The position numbers and the translations under genes were made by a program. The notes beneath the pieces were generated by a model. It had not been told where the DNA came from. It searched no databases and saw only the letters and a list, made by a program, of their open reading frames with translations. This document shows, one piece after another, positions 36,401-44,149 of a stretch of 64,000 nucleotides of DNA (positions are counted from its first letter, which is position 1; each line of letters starts with the position of its first letter). Source of the DNA: Flavobacterium sp. RSP15 (GTDB lineage: Bacteria > Bacteroidota > Bacteroidia > Flavobacteriales > Flavobacteriaceae); the NCBI RefSeq assembly GCF_003968755.1, contig NZ_RYDL01000011.1:48684-112683 (forward strand). The letters are read 5' to 3'.

Positions 36401-37156
36401 GTAGTAAGCGGAACACCGGCTTCAGTAGAATCTGATTTGATGCAATTTGATAGTGAAACCGTGAAAATTGGAAATCAAGTATACTTTTTGAGCGATCAAG
36501 ATGGAGATGTAATTGGTTTGATAGAAAATGCGACTAAGGATCTTGGTTGTGTTACGCTAACGATTAGTGAGTCAGGTAGTAAATCTAACTTTACTAATAT
36601 AGCAGGATCTCATTCAGGGAAAGTTATCAAATTAGAAGCTGATGGATTAAATGCGGCAACAGCTTCCTATGACTTAACACTGTTCTTTTCAGATGCTGAA
36701 ACAAGTGAATTTTCAGACCCTAGCGGTTTAAGAGTTATAAAAGTAAACAGCAACTCCATCAATGATGCTAAAAATTCTCCTAAAAATTTTCAAATAAATG
36801 GGGGGTTAGGCGCTGCATATTCTGCGGAGCAATATCGTACTTATAAAGGAAATCATACCGGATCTGGAACTTTTGCTTTGGTAACACAAGCAACTTTATC
36901 TACGCAAAAAATTAATGGGGAAGAATTTAAAATATACCCAACTGTATTGTCGGCTGATAAAGTAATTACAATTTCCAGTGCAAGAACGCCAATTGATCGG
37001 GTTGACATTTATACCCTAAATGGAGGTTTAATAAGCGCTTTGCAATTAGAAAGTGGTAATGAAGCTAAAATACCTGTTAGTAAATTATCCAGCGGAATGT
37101 ATTTTCTTGTTATAAATGGTAATAAATCAGATACATTTAAGTTTCTGATGCAATAA
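33479..37156 (+). CDS. secreted M4 (thermolysin-type) metalloprotease with Calx-beta and T9SS domains
   Basis: Extracellular protease of 1225 aa. Order: signal peptide (LLLTTSFLFFTFLVFAQ), FTP/PepSY propeptide (to about 250), M4 catalytic domain with zinc motif HEIGH near residue 460 (GHEIGHGVCSNTSDLVY) and third ligand Glu in ESGAMNEGFSDIWA, and active-site His in CGVHNNSGVLNKWYYLL. Then a Calx-beta-like domain (about 705-800), a jelly-roll-like anchor region, and a type A T9SS sorting domain (FKIYPTVLSADKVITI ... LSSGMYFLVING). The next gene encodes another T9SS protease, 68 nt on, after a terminator. Confidence 0.94.
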   Translation: MNKLLLTTSFLFFTFLVFAQKNKIQNNEKYLQSNTNIQEFKFNKSRQSPSLIKIKPDYNLNLAGVPAFLVEVLQLDKNSFEFKEIHTNTTKGNFNIVTFSAFYNGVKVEHARYNIVLKKDKVTAITLEHYVMDANVSKTKSLSQDQALEKAKQHVGAENYVWEDISKSLKVTVNQKEIQQLQKSYNEYLPKGELVYVDNYKTKEVDLTLAYKFNIYASKPLSRNNVFVDAANGQILLTDAIIKHADEINKNIEKNKINTTNSTAILASVEGRGDTRYAGNRKFQTTLDVVNNRYSLDGTIPVLVNGLPVVIQNETRSYNGVGGAPISLPNIPSYSIYDGDAPSGQLQVETGDNNWTAAEHWRSRFTTLNYPIDNETKNDDVALDAHWGAEIVIKYWGAIHNRSSYDNRGTKIINYVHYGDAYDNAFWNGTAMTYGDGSYQGGKNPNGSFGPLTSMDVCGHEIGHGVCSNTSDLVYARESGAMNEGFSDIWAASVENYVLTTIDSSLPYDPWGIGEQIDQRDGGLAPGAAGSTALRWMDDPKAEGNPDSYGGKNWSDPQCAQPSLANDQCGVHNNSGVLNKWYYLLVEGSGKSFTRGKAKAAADDQINDALKVYSVKGLGFLIAEQITFKAEVLLTPNATFQEMRDASILVAGQEYGTFSNEVKQVTNAWYAVNVGNEFIAPDPNQLFFESTNVSVVNEQTATQGCGVFNTIEVKVTGVNITSPQTINLDFSGSTATINKDFTTSATSLSFDKDGTKTILLNIFNDGIVEGVENIIIKFNVNTPVAQSRIQNITIVDNDYVPAIGVGTVEIFKETFTTSNIPSGWETKSVIGLDPNVWLFNGPSTSGKAYVSNGAASQGATYDSTQNGNLLLISKLIDTKGMSDVTVAFDWQAGGETDQTDSTVLFDYGEFVYSLDGANYNSLAFFAGTASGASPSSGKYNKATPALNNTQFHLAWRWYNDALLGTAFSFTLDNVVVSGTPASVESDLMQFDSETVKIGNQVYFLSDQDGDVIGLIENATKDLGCVTLTISESGSKSNFTNIAGSHSGKVIKLEADGLNAATASYDLTLFFSDAETSEFSDPSGLRVIKVNSNSINDAKNSPKNFQINGGLGAAYSAEQYRTYKGNHTGSGTFALVTQATLSTQKINGEEFKIYPTVLSADKVITISSARTPIDRVDIYTLNGGLISALQLESGNEAKIPVSKLSSGMYFLVINGNKSDTFKFLMQ

Positions 37157-37167
37157 ATAATTGATTC

Positions 37168-37207
37168 AAAATCCCCCATCGTAGAAATGCAATGGGGGAT
37201 TTTTTTT
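37168..37207 (+). terminator. terminator after the M4 protease gene
   Basis: AAAATCCCCCAT pairs with ATGGGGGATTTT, followed by T's. It separates two same-strand protease genes, so these are probably separate units. Confidence 0.88.
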
Positions 37208-37224
37208 AACTAAATATAAAGATA

Positions 37225-40200
37225 ATGAATACTAAAAATAATTTTATTTTATTCGTACTGTTTTGTTTTTCCTTCAGCATCACTTGGGGGCAAAATAAAA
37301 GTGACTGGACCGCTTTGTCCGAAAACAGTCGTCTCAAAATTAATAATATTAGTTTTGATAAAGAAAAAATGCCCACAAAATTTAAACTTTACACCGTTGG
37401 TATAGCCTCTGTTAAAAGTAAATTACAGAATGCTCCTAAAAGAGGTGTGTTTTTTGGGACTTCTCAAAATATAATCAATGTGCCTAATGAAGACGGTTCT
37501 ATTGAAAATTATCAAGTTTTAGACGCCCAAATTTTGCATCCGGATTTGGCTGCAAAATTACCAAATATTAAAAGTTATGTTGGTAGTTCATTAGTACATC
37601 CTGGTAAATATATTCGGTTTAGTTTATCGCAAGCCGGATTTCATGCTCAGGTTTTTGAAGCTGGAAAATCAACTTATTTTATAGATCCCTATACAAGTGA
37701 TAAGTCAGTATATATTGCTTACAAGAGAGATGATCTAGTCAATAATTCATCTGATGTTTTTACTTGCGAGACAGATAATTCACTTTCTAAAAAAACTGGA
37801 AATACGCAAATAAATAAAACGATAGGTGCTACTGATGACAGTAAAATTCGGTTGTATGAATTAGCAATGTCGTGTACAGGAGAGTATGGTGCCTTGTTTA
37901 TTGGTAATGCCACGACTGATTTTGAAAAAAAATCAAATATCATGGCACAAATGGTTGTCACAATGACACGAGTAAATGGTATTTATGAGAAAGAATTAGG
38001 TATCACCTATCAGTTTGTACCTAAGAATTTTGACATTATGTATTATGATGGAACTACTGACCCTTGGGGTACAGAATATAATGACCAAACTCAATTGACC
38101 ATAGATGCTAATATTGGAGATGCAAACTACGACATAGGCCATAATTTTAATACAGCTGGCGGCGGTAATGCAGGTTGTATTGGTTGTGTTTGTAATTCCG
38201 GAAATAAAGGAAGCGGTATGACTGGTAGATCAAATCCTACTGGAGACTCTTTTGATGTTGATTATGTCGCTCATGAGATTGGGCATCAAATGGGAGGGTA
38301 TCATACCCATAATGGAACAACTACCTGTTTGAAAAGTGGAAATAATACCGAAGTGGAACCCGGAAGCGGATCGTCAATAATGGGGTATGCCGGAATTTGT
38401 ACGGGGCAAAATGTACAGGAAAATTCGGATGATTATTTTAATTATGTGAACATACGAGACATAAGTGCTAATATTCAAGGGGGTGTGAGTTCTGCCTGTT
38501 TTGATGAGATCAAGGTTAGCAATTTACCGCCAAAAGCCAATGCAGGAGCAAATTACAGCATTCCTGTAGGTACCGCATTTCAGTTGTCAGGAACAGGTTC
38601 TGATCCTGACTCAGGAGATCTTCTTACTTATACGTGGGAACAAAACGACAATGAAGAGATGCAAAGTCCTATTCAGCCTCTCCCAACGGCTATTCAAGGT
38701 CCTATGTTTAGAACCCGAAGAGGAACTACAAAACCTAATAGGTATTTCCCGCAATTAACAGATATTTTAAGTAATAATCTGATGCCTACTTGGGAGGTAA
38801 TCCCCCAAGTTCAACGGAGTTTTGAGTTTGCTTTTACGGTTAGGGACAATGTTGTTTACGGAGGGCAGACGGCAGCTGATTTGATGACGTTAAATACAAT
38901 CCAAACGGCAGGACCCTTTAAAGTTTCAAGTCAAAACTCAAACACGACTTGGATACAAGGTGAAACTCAACTGATAACTTGGGATGTTGCAAAGACCAAT
39001 TTACTTCCGGTAAACTGTTTGTTTGTAAACATTTTATTTTCGGCTTTAGGAGATTTTACCGATACTATTATATTAGCGGATAAGGCTTTAAATAGTGGTT
39101 CTAAAAGCATCATTGTACCCTCTTCTTTGACGGAATCAGGGCGTTTAATGATAAAAGCGGCTGACAATGTTTTCTTAGATGTAAATGACGCAACTATAAT
39201 AATTAAGCAAGTTACAACTCCAACATTCTTTTTGACAGCGCTTGAAGTCTCAAAAATCCAATGTGCAAATGATAATAAATCAACTTTTAGTTTTGATTAT
39301 ATTCCTTCTGCGGGTTTTACGGGGGTAGTGAGATTTGCTGCGACAGGTTTACCATCTGGTTCCACAGCTAGCTTTACACCAACAACAGCAAGTACCTCAA
39401 AAGAAACAATACTAATGACCGTTAGCGGATTTTCTAATTCAAACCCTAAGGATTATTCTATCACTTTCGCTGGTACTTCTCCGTCAGAAACCAAAACTCA
39501 AGTTGTTGTATTAACGCTAAAGGGAGGTGTTTTTTCGGAGCCTGTGCTGAGTAGTCCAGCTAATACAAGTGTGAAACAATCAACTTATCCATCCTATATC
39601 TGGTCTAAAGATGGGAATAACAGTGCTGAATTTTTTGATGTGGAAGTTGCTTCTGATTCAAATTTTCAATCTATAGTAGAAACCGCAACTGTCTCAAAAA
39701 ATGGATATAATCAAAATAAAGGGTTAAGCGAAAATACGTTGTATTATTGGAGAGTTAGGCCTAAAAACGAATGTGCAAACGGTGTTTTTAGTAGGTCAAG
39801 TAGCTTTACAACTGGTTCAAACAAGTGTTTTAGTAGTACTAACACTAATCCTTCTGTAATAGTATCAACCTTAACAACAACAAGCACAATAAATATAGCA
39901 ACTGATATCCCAATTTCAGATATTAATGTTTCGATGAAAATTACCCATAGTTATATAGGAGATATAGTTGCGGTACTGACAAGTCCATCAGGGACCAATG
40001 TTTCACTCATAGCTAGTAAGTGTGATTCTAATCCAGATTTGAATGCTACTTTTGATGATCAAGGGTTGGCTGTAATAAACTGTTCTTTAACAAGTCCAGC
40101 AATCTCTGGTGTTTTAAAGCCGGCGCAACCGCTTTCTGCTTTTAATGGAGAAAGTGCTAAAGGCGAATGGAGACTTAATATAACGGATACAGGATTAGGG

Positions 40201-40515
40201 GATGATGGTATACTTACATCATGGGCAATAGCATATTGTGGAGTAGAAAGCTTAAGCCTTAGCGCTAAAAAATTCGATACTTCCCTAATTCAGGTCTATC
40301 CAAATCCTGCAAAAAACAGCATTACGGTTCAATTTGAAAAAACACAGCACTTAGATGTTGCAGTATTTGATTTGTTAGGAAGACAGATTTTAAGTACAGT
40401 ACTAAAGTCTTCTAGTAATACAATAGATGTTTCTTCTCTTTCGTCTGGAACGTATATCATGCAGCTAATTGATGATGAGAATAATAAAACCAGTAAAAAA
40501 ATTATTATTGAATAA
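37225..40515 (+). CDS. secreted metzincin (reprolysin-like, M12) metalloprotease with P-domain and T9SS signal
   Basis: Extracellular protease of 1096 aa. The zinc motif HEIGHQMGGYH fits HExxHxxGxxH of metzincins, near residue 350, with a Met-turn candidate in SSIMGYAGIC. Upstream are a signal peptide and propeptide. Downstream follow two Ig/fibronectin-like regions, a proprotein-convertase P-domain (about 885-1010, DINVSMKITHSYIGDIVAVL ... GEWRLNITDTG) and a T9SS type A domain (VYPNPAKNSITVQFE ... LSSGTYIMQL). Convertase P-domains on metzincins are common in Bacteroidetes secreted enzymes. Confidence 0.92.
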   Translation: MNTKNNFILFVLFCFSFSITWGQNKSDWTALSENSRLKINNISFDKEKMPTKFKLYTVGIASVKSKLQNAPKRGVFFGTSQNIINVPNEDGSIENYQVLDAQILHPDLAAKLPNIKSYVGSSLVHPGKYIRFSLSQAGFHAQVFEAGKSTYFIDPYTSDKSVYIAYKRDDLVNNSSDVFTCETDNSLSKKTGNTQINKTIGATDDSKIRLYELAMSCTGEYGALFIGNATTDFEKKSNIMAQMVVTMTRVNGIYEKELGITYQFVPKNFDIMYYDGTTDPWGTEYNDQTQLTIDANIGDANYDIGHNFNTAGGGNAGCIGCVCNSGNKGSGMTGRSNPTGDSFDVDYVAHEIGHQMGGYHTHNGTTTCLKSGNNTEVEPGSGSSIMGYAGICTGQNVQENSDDYFNYVNIRDISANIQGGVSSACFDEIKVSNLPPKANAGANYSIPVGTAFQLSGTGSDPDSGDLLTYTWEQNDNEEMQSPIQPLPTAIQGPMFRTRRGTTKPNRYFPQLTDILSNNLMPTWEVIPQVQRSFEFAFTVRDNVVYGGQTAADLMTLNTIQTAGPFKVSSQNSNTTWIQGETQLITWDVAKTNLLPVNCLFVNILFSALGDFTDTIILADKALNSGSKSIIVPSSLTESGRLMIKAADNVFLDVNDATIIIKQVTTPTFFLTALEVSKIQCANDNKSTFSFDYIPSAGFTGVVRFAATGLPSGSTASFTPTTASTSKETILMTVSGFSNSNPKDYSITFAGTSPSETKTQVVVLTLKGGVFSEPVLSSPANTSVKQSTYPSYIWSKDGNNSAEFFDVEVASDSNFQSIVETATVSKNGYNQNKGLSENTLYYWRVRPKNECANGVFSRSSSFTTGSNKCFSSTNTNPSVIVSTLTTTSTINIATDIPISDINVSMKITHSYIGDIVAVLTSPSGTNVSLIASKCDSNPDLNATFDDQGLAVINCSLTSPAISGVLKPAQPLSAFNGESAKGEWRLNITDTGLGDDGILTSWAIAYCGVESLSLSAKKFDTSLIQVYPNPAKNSITVQFEKTQHLDVAVFDLLGRQILSTVLKSSSNTIDVSSLSSGTYIMQLIDDENNKTSKKIIIE

Positions 40516-40702
40516 TTTCAAAATGTGATAAAAGCGTTATGCTGAAGCATTATTGATTTTCTCAAATTATTATAAATAAGTCGAAAGTTTAAAAGTCGTA
40601 AAGTCAAATGAATTAACTTTAAGTAAAACAGCTTTAAATCAGATTGTTATGTAATTTTATCTTGATTTTAAAATACGACATTATACCATGGTTATTACTT
40701 AG

Positions 40703-40732
40703 TACCCATTTCAATTATTATTGGAATGGGTA
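40703..40732. terminator. hairpin between the metzincin and DoxX genes
   Basis: TACCCATTTCAAT pairs with ATTGGAATGGGTA with one G-U pair. T-rich sequence follows on the + strand. Serves the + strand protease and possibly the minus-strand DoxX pair. Confidence 0.75.
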
Positions 40733-40806
40733 TTTTGTTTTAATTTAAAATTAGAACAAATAGTGAACTGTTTGGTGGTAAATATTAAAAACAACTTAGT
40801 GTTGAT

Positions 40807-41145
40807 TTATTCTAAGGTTCTGCATAAAATATAGAGATTCAACACAAAGTAAAAAAACGCGGGTAAAGAAACCAATAAAGAATCTTTCATCTTTATTCTT
40901 ACCCCTGTACCAAGAAGCATAAGCAAAGCTAGGCCTCCGGAAGCAAGAACTAAAACAGTATGATTTTGAAGGCCAATAAATAAACCGATAGCCCCTGCCA
41001 ATTCTAAAACAGCAATTAATGGTCCAAATTTTTCAAGTCCAAAGCGTTTAAATTCATTTTTCATATTCGACGAGGCAAAATAAGCTATTCCGTAGGTAAG
41101 AAAGGAAGTTGCCGAAAATAAAATAAGTAAATGCAATAGATTCAT
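40807..41145 (-). CDS. DoxX-like membrane protein (second of a tandem pair)
   Basis: Four-helix membrane protein, 112 aa with the ATG at 41145 (a longer frame to 41178 overlaps the upstream gene). It reads LHLLILFSATSFLTYGIAYFASSNMKNEFKRFGLEKF, then GPLIAVLELAGAIGLFIGL: the DoxX motif pattern of a first helix, amphipathic loop and Glu in helix two. Seven bases separate it from the upstream DoxX gene, and both are 112 aa. Function unknown. Confidence 0.78.
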   Translation of the reverse strand: MNLLHLLILFSATSFLTYGIAYFASSNMKNEFKRFGLEKFGPLIAVLELAGAIGLFIGLQNHTVLVLASGGLALLMLLGTGVRIKMKDSLLVSLPAFFYFVLNLYILCRTLE

Positions 41146-41152
41146 GTTTTGA

Positions 41153-41491
41153 TTATTTGGAAGCGCATAATGCAACAAAAAGAGATAATGCCAAAAGGAA
41201 TAAAGAAGGAAGGTGTTTAGACCATGGGTTTTTTGCTTTAAAATGAAAAAATTGTGCGCTTATCATTAGAAAGGCCATTATAATTGCCGGTATAAATACT
41301 AATTCAGGATACCAAATTCCTGTTATTAACAAGGTTGATAAGGCTGTTTTTGTGGCTCCAACAACATTTCTTGTCAAATCCGATATGCCGTATTGTTTAA
41401 ATTCGTTAACAATGTTATCAAACCTAAAAATCCATACGTAACCTACGGACACTGCGATTACAAGCTGAGCGATAATAGAATAAGTATTCAT
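41153..41491 (-). CDS. DoxX-like membrane protein (first of a tandem pair)
   Basis: Four-helix protein of 112 aa: an N-terminal helix (IIAQLVIAVSVGYVWIFRF), loop NIVNEFKQYGISDLTRNVVGATK, then three more helices. Its layout parallels the downstream gene, including the EFKxxGxxxxxR motif, so the two probably arose by duplication. They may form a heteromeric membrane complex; the role is unknown. Confidence 0.78.
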   Translation of the reverse strand: MNTYSIIAQLVIAVSVGYVWIFRFDNIVNEFKQYGISDLTRNVVGATKTALSTLLITGIWYPELVFIPAIIMAFLMISAQFFHFKAKNPWSKHLPSLFLLALSLFVALCASK

Positions 41492-41566
41492 GGTTTTATA
41501 ATTAAAGGGTTTTATCTTTTGTTGTGATATACAAATTAATTAGCAGCTGTATGTCTCTTAGAATTT

Positions 41567-42136
41567 ATGTTATTCAAAGATACCATAAACTTATATTATT
41601 ATAAGGATTACCGAATTGATTTATTTGTAAATCGAGAGGTTTCTTTATTATTTTATCGGATTAGCTCTCAATTTGAAACTAAAACAGGTTGGTTTTTTTG
41701 GTTCAAAAATGCATCAGAATTTATCAGGCATTTTGCGTTGCATATTTTGCCTAAACGTTTTGTCAAAATCCGGCATTACGGTCTTTTGAGTAGCACTTGT
41801 AAGCGACAAAAGCTGAAACTTTTACAGGAAAAACTTAAAGTAAAAGTTTTAGAAAAAGTTTTAGAAAAAGTAGAAAAGAAACCTTTTTACCCAAGTGTCC
41901 GAGTTGTAAAACAGGAAATTTACACTGAACAGCAGTCTTTGACCAGTGTGGTCTTCCAGCTTGGTATCTTGGCGGTAGCCAAAGTTCAAATTCCTATATT
42001 AACTAATTTATGGGTAAGCGCATGTATGCTAAAAAGTGAAGGAAAACACGAAAAACCCAAGCAGAAACCACGCTGCAAAAAAAAGGCTCGCTTGCCTCTT
42101 GTAATTCTCTCTAATTTTTTTTCGATAAGTGCATAG
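41567..42136 (+). pseudogene. IS91-family transposase remnant
   Basis: A 189-codon frame containing only the C-terminal part of an IS91/IS801-type Y2 transposase: YYYKDYR near the start and EFIRHFALHILPKRFVKIRH with YGLLS from about codon 51. Between them lie about 28 unrelated aromatic-rich codons (LFVNREVSLLFYRISSQFET region). The N-terminal two-thirds with the catalytic Tyr pair and HUH motif are absent, so it is inactive. No element ends were recognised. Confidence 0.75.
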
Positions 42137-42247
42137 TGTTAACGGACGTACAATCGGTTCTCCCATAAAAACGGGACAGGCTGTTCAACCCGGGTTTCAT
42201 TGTTCGCGCTACGCACGAAACAAACCCTCGATGTTGTGTGCTATTTT
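42129..42247 (-). repeat. cassette-edge region with a strong hairpin
   Basis: Spacer between the IS91 remnant and the HEPN-like gene. It holds GTGTTAACGG near 42137, a hairpin at 42192-42227 (GGGTTT with AAACCC, then TTCG with CGAA after a short bulge), the 12-mer CGGGACAGGCTG (42172-42183) that recurs inside the IS1182 remnant, and the inverted-repeat end GTTGTGTGCTATTTT (42233-42247). Its shape recalls integron attC sites, but the RYYYAAC/GTTRRRY cores do not match well. Confidence 0.5.
42233..42247 (+). repeat. left inverted-repeat end of the two-gene unit
   Basis: GTTGTGTGCTATTTT. Its reverse complement matches 43392-43406 at 13 of 15 positions. It touches the stop codon of the HEPN-like gene. 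Confidence 0.75.
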
Positions 42248-42249
42248 TA

Positions 42250-42813
42250 TTATTCAATTCTGTCTATTATTTCATATTGAACGTCTAAATAGTAAATTAT
42301 TTTGCCCATAACTATTTTGAAGTTTTCAAAATCAACTGTATCAATTTCGAGTGTTTTTTCATATTTGTCTTTTTTTGTTTTAATCGGAAATCTAAAAGCA
42401 CAAGCATTATCGATAGTGTTAAATTCAATTAACAATCTTTCAATATTATCTAGATATATACTTTCTATTTCGTTATTAAAATTTATTAGAATATCATTTT
42501 TTAGTTGAAACCATAGTTTTTCTAAATTGTGAACTTCTGCAAAATCCTTTTTAATTTTTAATTTTTCATAACCTAAAATAATTAATTTTTTTAGACACAA
42601 TTCAATATGTTGTCTATAATTAAACACTAATGGATAAATTAATAAATTGTTGTTCTTTGAGTTGTTTATCATTCCATTATAAACTAAATCTGCTGCTAAT
42701 TTATATCCTTCGGAATATAAATAAAAATTATCTGCTGGATTTGAAATCCAAGAACCAGTTGCTAAAGATCTTTCTTCAATGAATAAATTTTCAGTTTCGT
42801 TAGGTAATTCCAT
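42250..42813 (-). CDS. HEPN-like hypothetical protein (187 aa)
   Basis: Mostly helical soluble protein. It has the pattern of a family of uncharacterised HEPN-fold proteins: LVFNYRQHIELCLKKLI (helix with Arg and Glu), VHNLEKLWFQLKND, then NTIDNACAFRFP, near EFNTID. The RX4-6H ribonuclease motif of active HEPN toxins is not obvious. Related proteins are found in variable islands and are suspected of defence roles, so a toxin or defence link is only an inference. The gene starts three bases after the stop of the GYF_2 gene and its spacing implies co-translation. AT-rich codon use differs from the housekeeping neighbours. Confidence 0.65.
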   Translation of the reverse strand: MELPNETENLFIEERSLATGSWISNPADNFYLYSEGYKLAADLVYNGMINNSKNNNLLIYPLVFNYRQHIELCLKKLIILGYEKLKIKKDFAEVHNLEKLWFQLKNDILINFNNEIESIYLDNIERLLIEFNTIDNACAFRFPIKTKKDKYEKTLEIDTVDFENFKIVMGKIIYYLDVQYEIIDRIE

Positions 42814-42816
42814 AGT

Positions 42817-43371
42817 TCAGTTTCCTTTATTTGAATATTTTTTCAACCATTTAAATGATTGAAATATAGGTCGGTGAAATAAAATTAAAAACATTATTAT
42901 TAAATAAAAATAACATAGAAAAAAATATACATCAAAGTTTTCAGAAGAAGAAAATGGACTTAAAGCATAATAATCTCTATGAATTCCAAATAAATCTTCA
43001 TACATTTCTTTCCAAGGTAAAATAACAATAAATAAAATTGAAAATATTATACATTTTATGAAATAAACCAGTTCATATGCAAATTTTGATTTAATTCTTT
43101 CCTTTTTTAAATGATTTTCCTTTTCGTCTAATTCAGATTTATGAGTTTTAACATTTATGTTTATAGAACTATTTAAATTTTCAAAATTTGGAATTGGAGG
43201 AGGAGTAGAATTAATAAAAATTTTCAACTCTTCAATATTTTTTGCGTAATCCCAATTTTCCATTTCTTCACGCCAAACTAAAGTATCATTAGTTAATAAC
43301 ATTGATTTTAATTCATTTTCAGAAAATGGTCCTTTTTGTTGGTTATTATCTAGCACATAAAATTTAATCAT
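42817..43371 (-). CDS. GYF_2 (DUF4339) domain membrane protein (184 aa)
   Basis: An N-terminal GYF_2 domain (about residues 1-55: YVLDNNQQKGPFSENELKSM, then VWREEMENWDYA) is followed by a Pro-rich linker, a basic/acidic coiled stretch (about 85-105), and two transmembrane helices (about 110-130 and 150-170). GYF_2 domains bind Pro-rich peptides in other proteins. Partner gene: the HEPN-like protein directly downstream. The pair is bounded by inverted repeats, suggesting it moved as a unit. Confidence 0.75.
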   Translation of the reverse strand: MIKFYVLDNNQQKGPFSENELKSMLLTNDTLVWREEMENWDYAKNIEELKIFINSTPPPIPNFENLNSSININVKTHKSELDEKENHLKKERIKSKFAYELVYFIKCIIFSILFIVILPWKEMYEDLFGIHRDYYALSPFSSSENFDVYFFLCYFYLIIMFLILFHRPIFQSFKWLKKYSNKGN

Positions 43372-43391
43372 ATTTTTTTATTTTTTTTGGT

Positions 43392-43406
43392 AAAATAGCG
43401 CATAAC
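43392..43406 (+). repeat. right inverted-repeat end of the two-gene unit
   Basis: AAAATAGCGCATAAC. Matches the reverse complement of 42233-42247 at 13 of 15 positions. It lies about 20 bases upstream of the GYF_2 start. Confidence 0.75.
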
Positions 43407-43471
43407 GTCAGTTTGTCTAAAAACCTCTAAACGAACTGTATTTTGTTAATCATTAAGTAAATATATGTTAT

Positions 43472-44098
43472 TTAAACTACAATTAAAATTCGTTCTGGCA
43501 AAATTCGCTGATGATTATTAAAATAAAACAGTCCGTAAAAAGGGTTAAAAATTGCTCTTAACATCACAAAATACAACGCCAGTATTCTTAGATACTGTTT
43601 TAGTAGATTGTGATCAATCAGGTTGAAGATTCGGCGCAGGTTGTAGGCTGTAAAAATCAATCCAACATCAGCTGCGGCGCGTTTTATGGTTTTGGTTGTC
43701 ATGATATAGTAAAAATCCCATTGCCGCTTTATTACTCTCTTGCAAAGAGCGGGACAGGCTGCCGGATGTTCGACGATGGCTTGTCGTCTGCGGTATATTT
43801 CATAATTATTTTGGATTCTGACTTTATTTTGATAAATAAAATCGGCATATTGGGAGCGTTCAATGAGTCTGCCTTTGGCATTTTTGGTGCATTTTTTAAA
43901 AAGTTCACAACTCAGACAAGCACTAGATTTATAATGCTTCATCTGGCTTATTGACGCGCCGTTCTTTTTGGCGTAGCAATTTCCATTGGTCGTTGGGGTT
44001 TCATTAGCAGGGCACGTATAAGTATCCGACCCGTAGTTTTTGCGAAGGGTCACGGCCAAAAACAAAAAACCCTTGCTCCTGAAACTTCGGGACTGCAA
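43472..44098 (-). pseudogene. IS1182-family transposase remnant
   Basis: C-terminal part of an IS1182-type DDE transposase: DTYTCPANET, Cys-rich SSACLSCELFKKCTKN, AKGRLIERSQYADF, YRRRQAIVEHP, IKRQWDFYYI and LIFTAYNLRRIFNLI. The first half is missing. The expected HPFGTIKRQW reads HPAACPALCKRVIKRQW, so about 21 bases have been added in frame at about 43740-43770. The ATG at 44098 is in the ahcY terminator and is not a meaningful start; homology begins near 44025. Inactive remnant. Confidence 0.82.
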
Positions 44099-44104
44099 GG
44101 GTTT
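44067..44104 (-). terminator. terminator of ahcY
   Basis: Minus strand AAACCCTTGC (44104-44095) pairs with GCAAGGGTTT (44076-44067) and is followed by TTTTGTTTTTGG. The loop can form a small inner stem. Confidence 0.85.
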
Positions 44105-44117
44105 GTATTATAATAGT

Positions 44118-44145
44118 GAGAATTGCTTCGTTTCCTCGCAATGAC
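44118..44145 (+). repeat. 26-base dispersed repeat, copy near ahcY
   Basis: GAGAATTGCTTCGTTTCCTCGCAATGAC, close to 5885-5910 and 20597-20621. It lies between the ahcY stop and its terminator. Confidence 0.75.
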
Positions 44146-44149
44146 TCGA

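Noticed and set aside
43472..44098. Functional transposase gene with start at 44098
   Set aside because: That ATG is inside the ahcY terminator, the N-terminal half is missing, and the conserved HPFG motif is broken.
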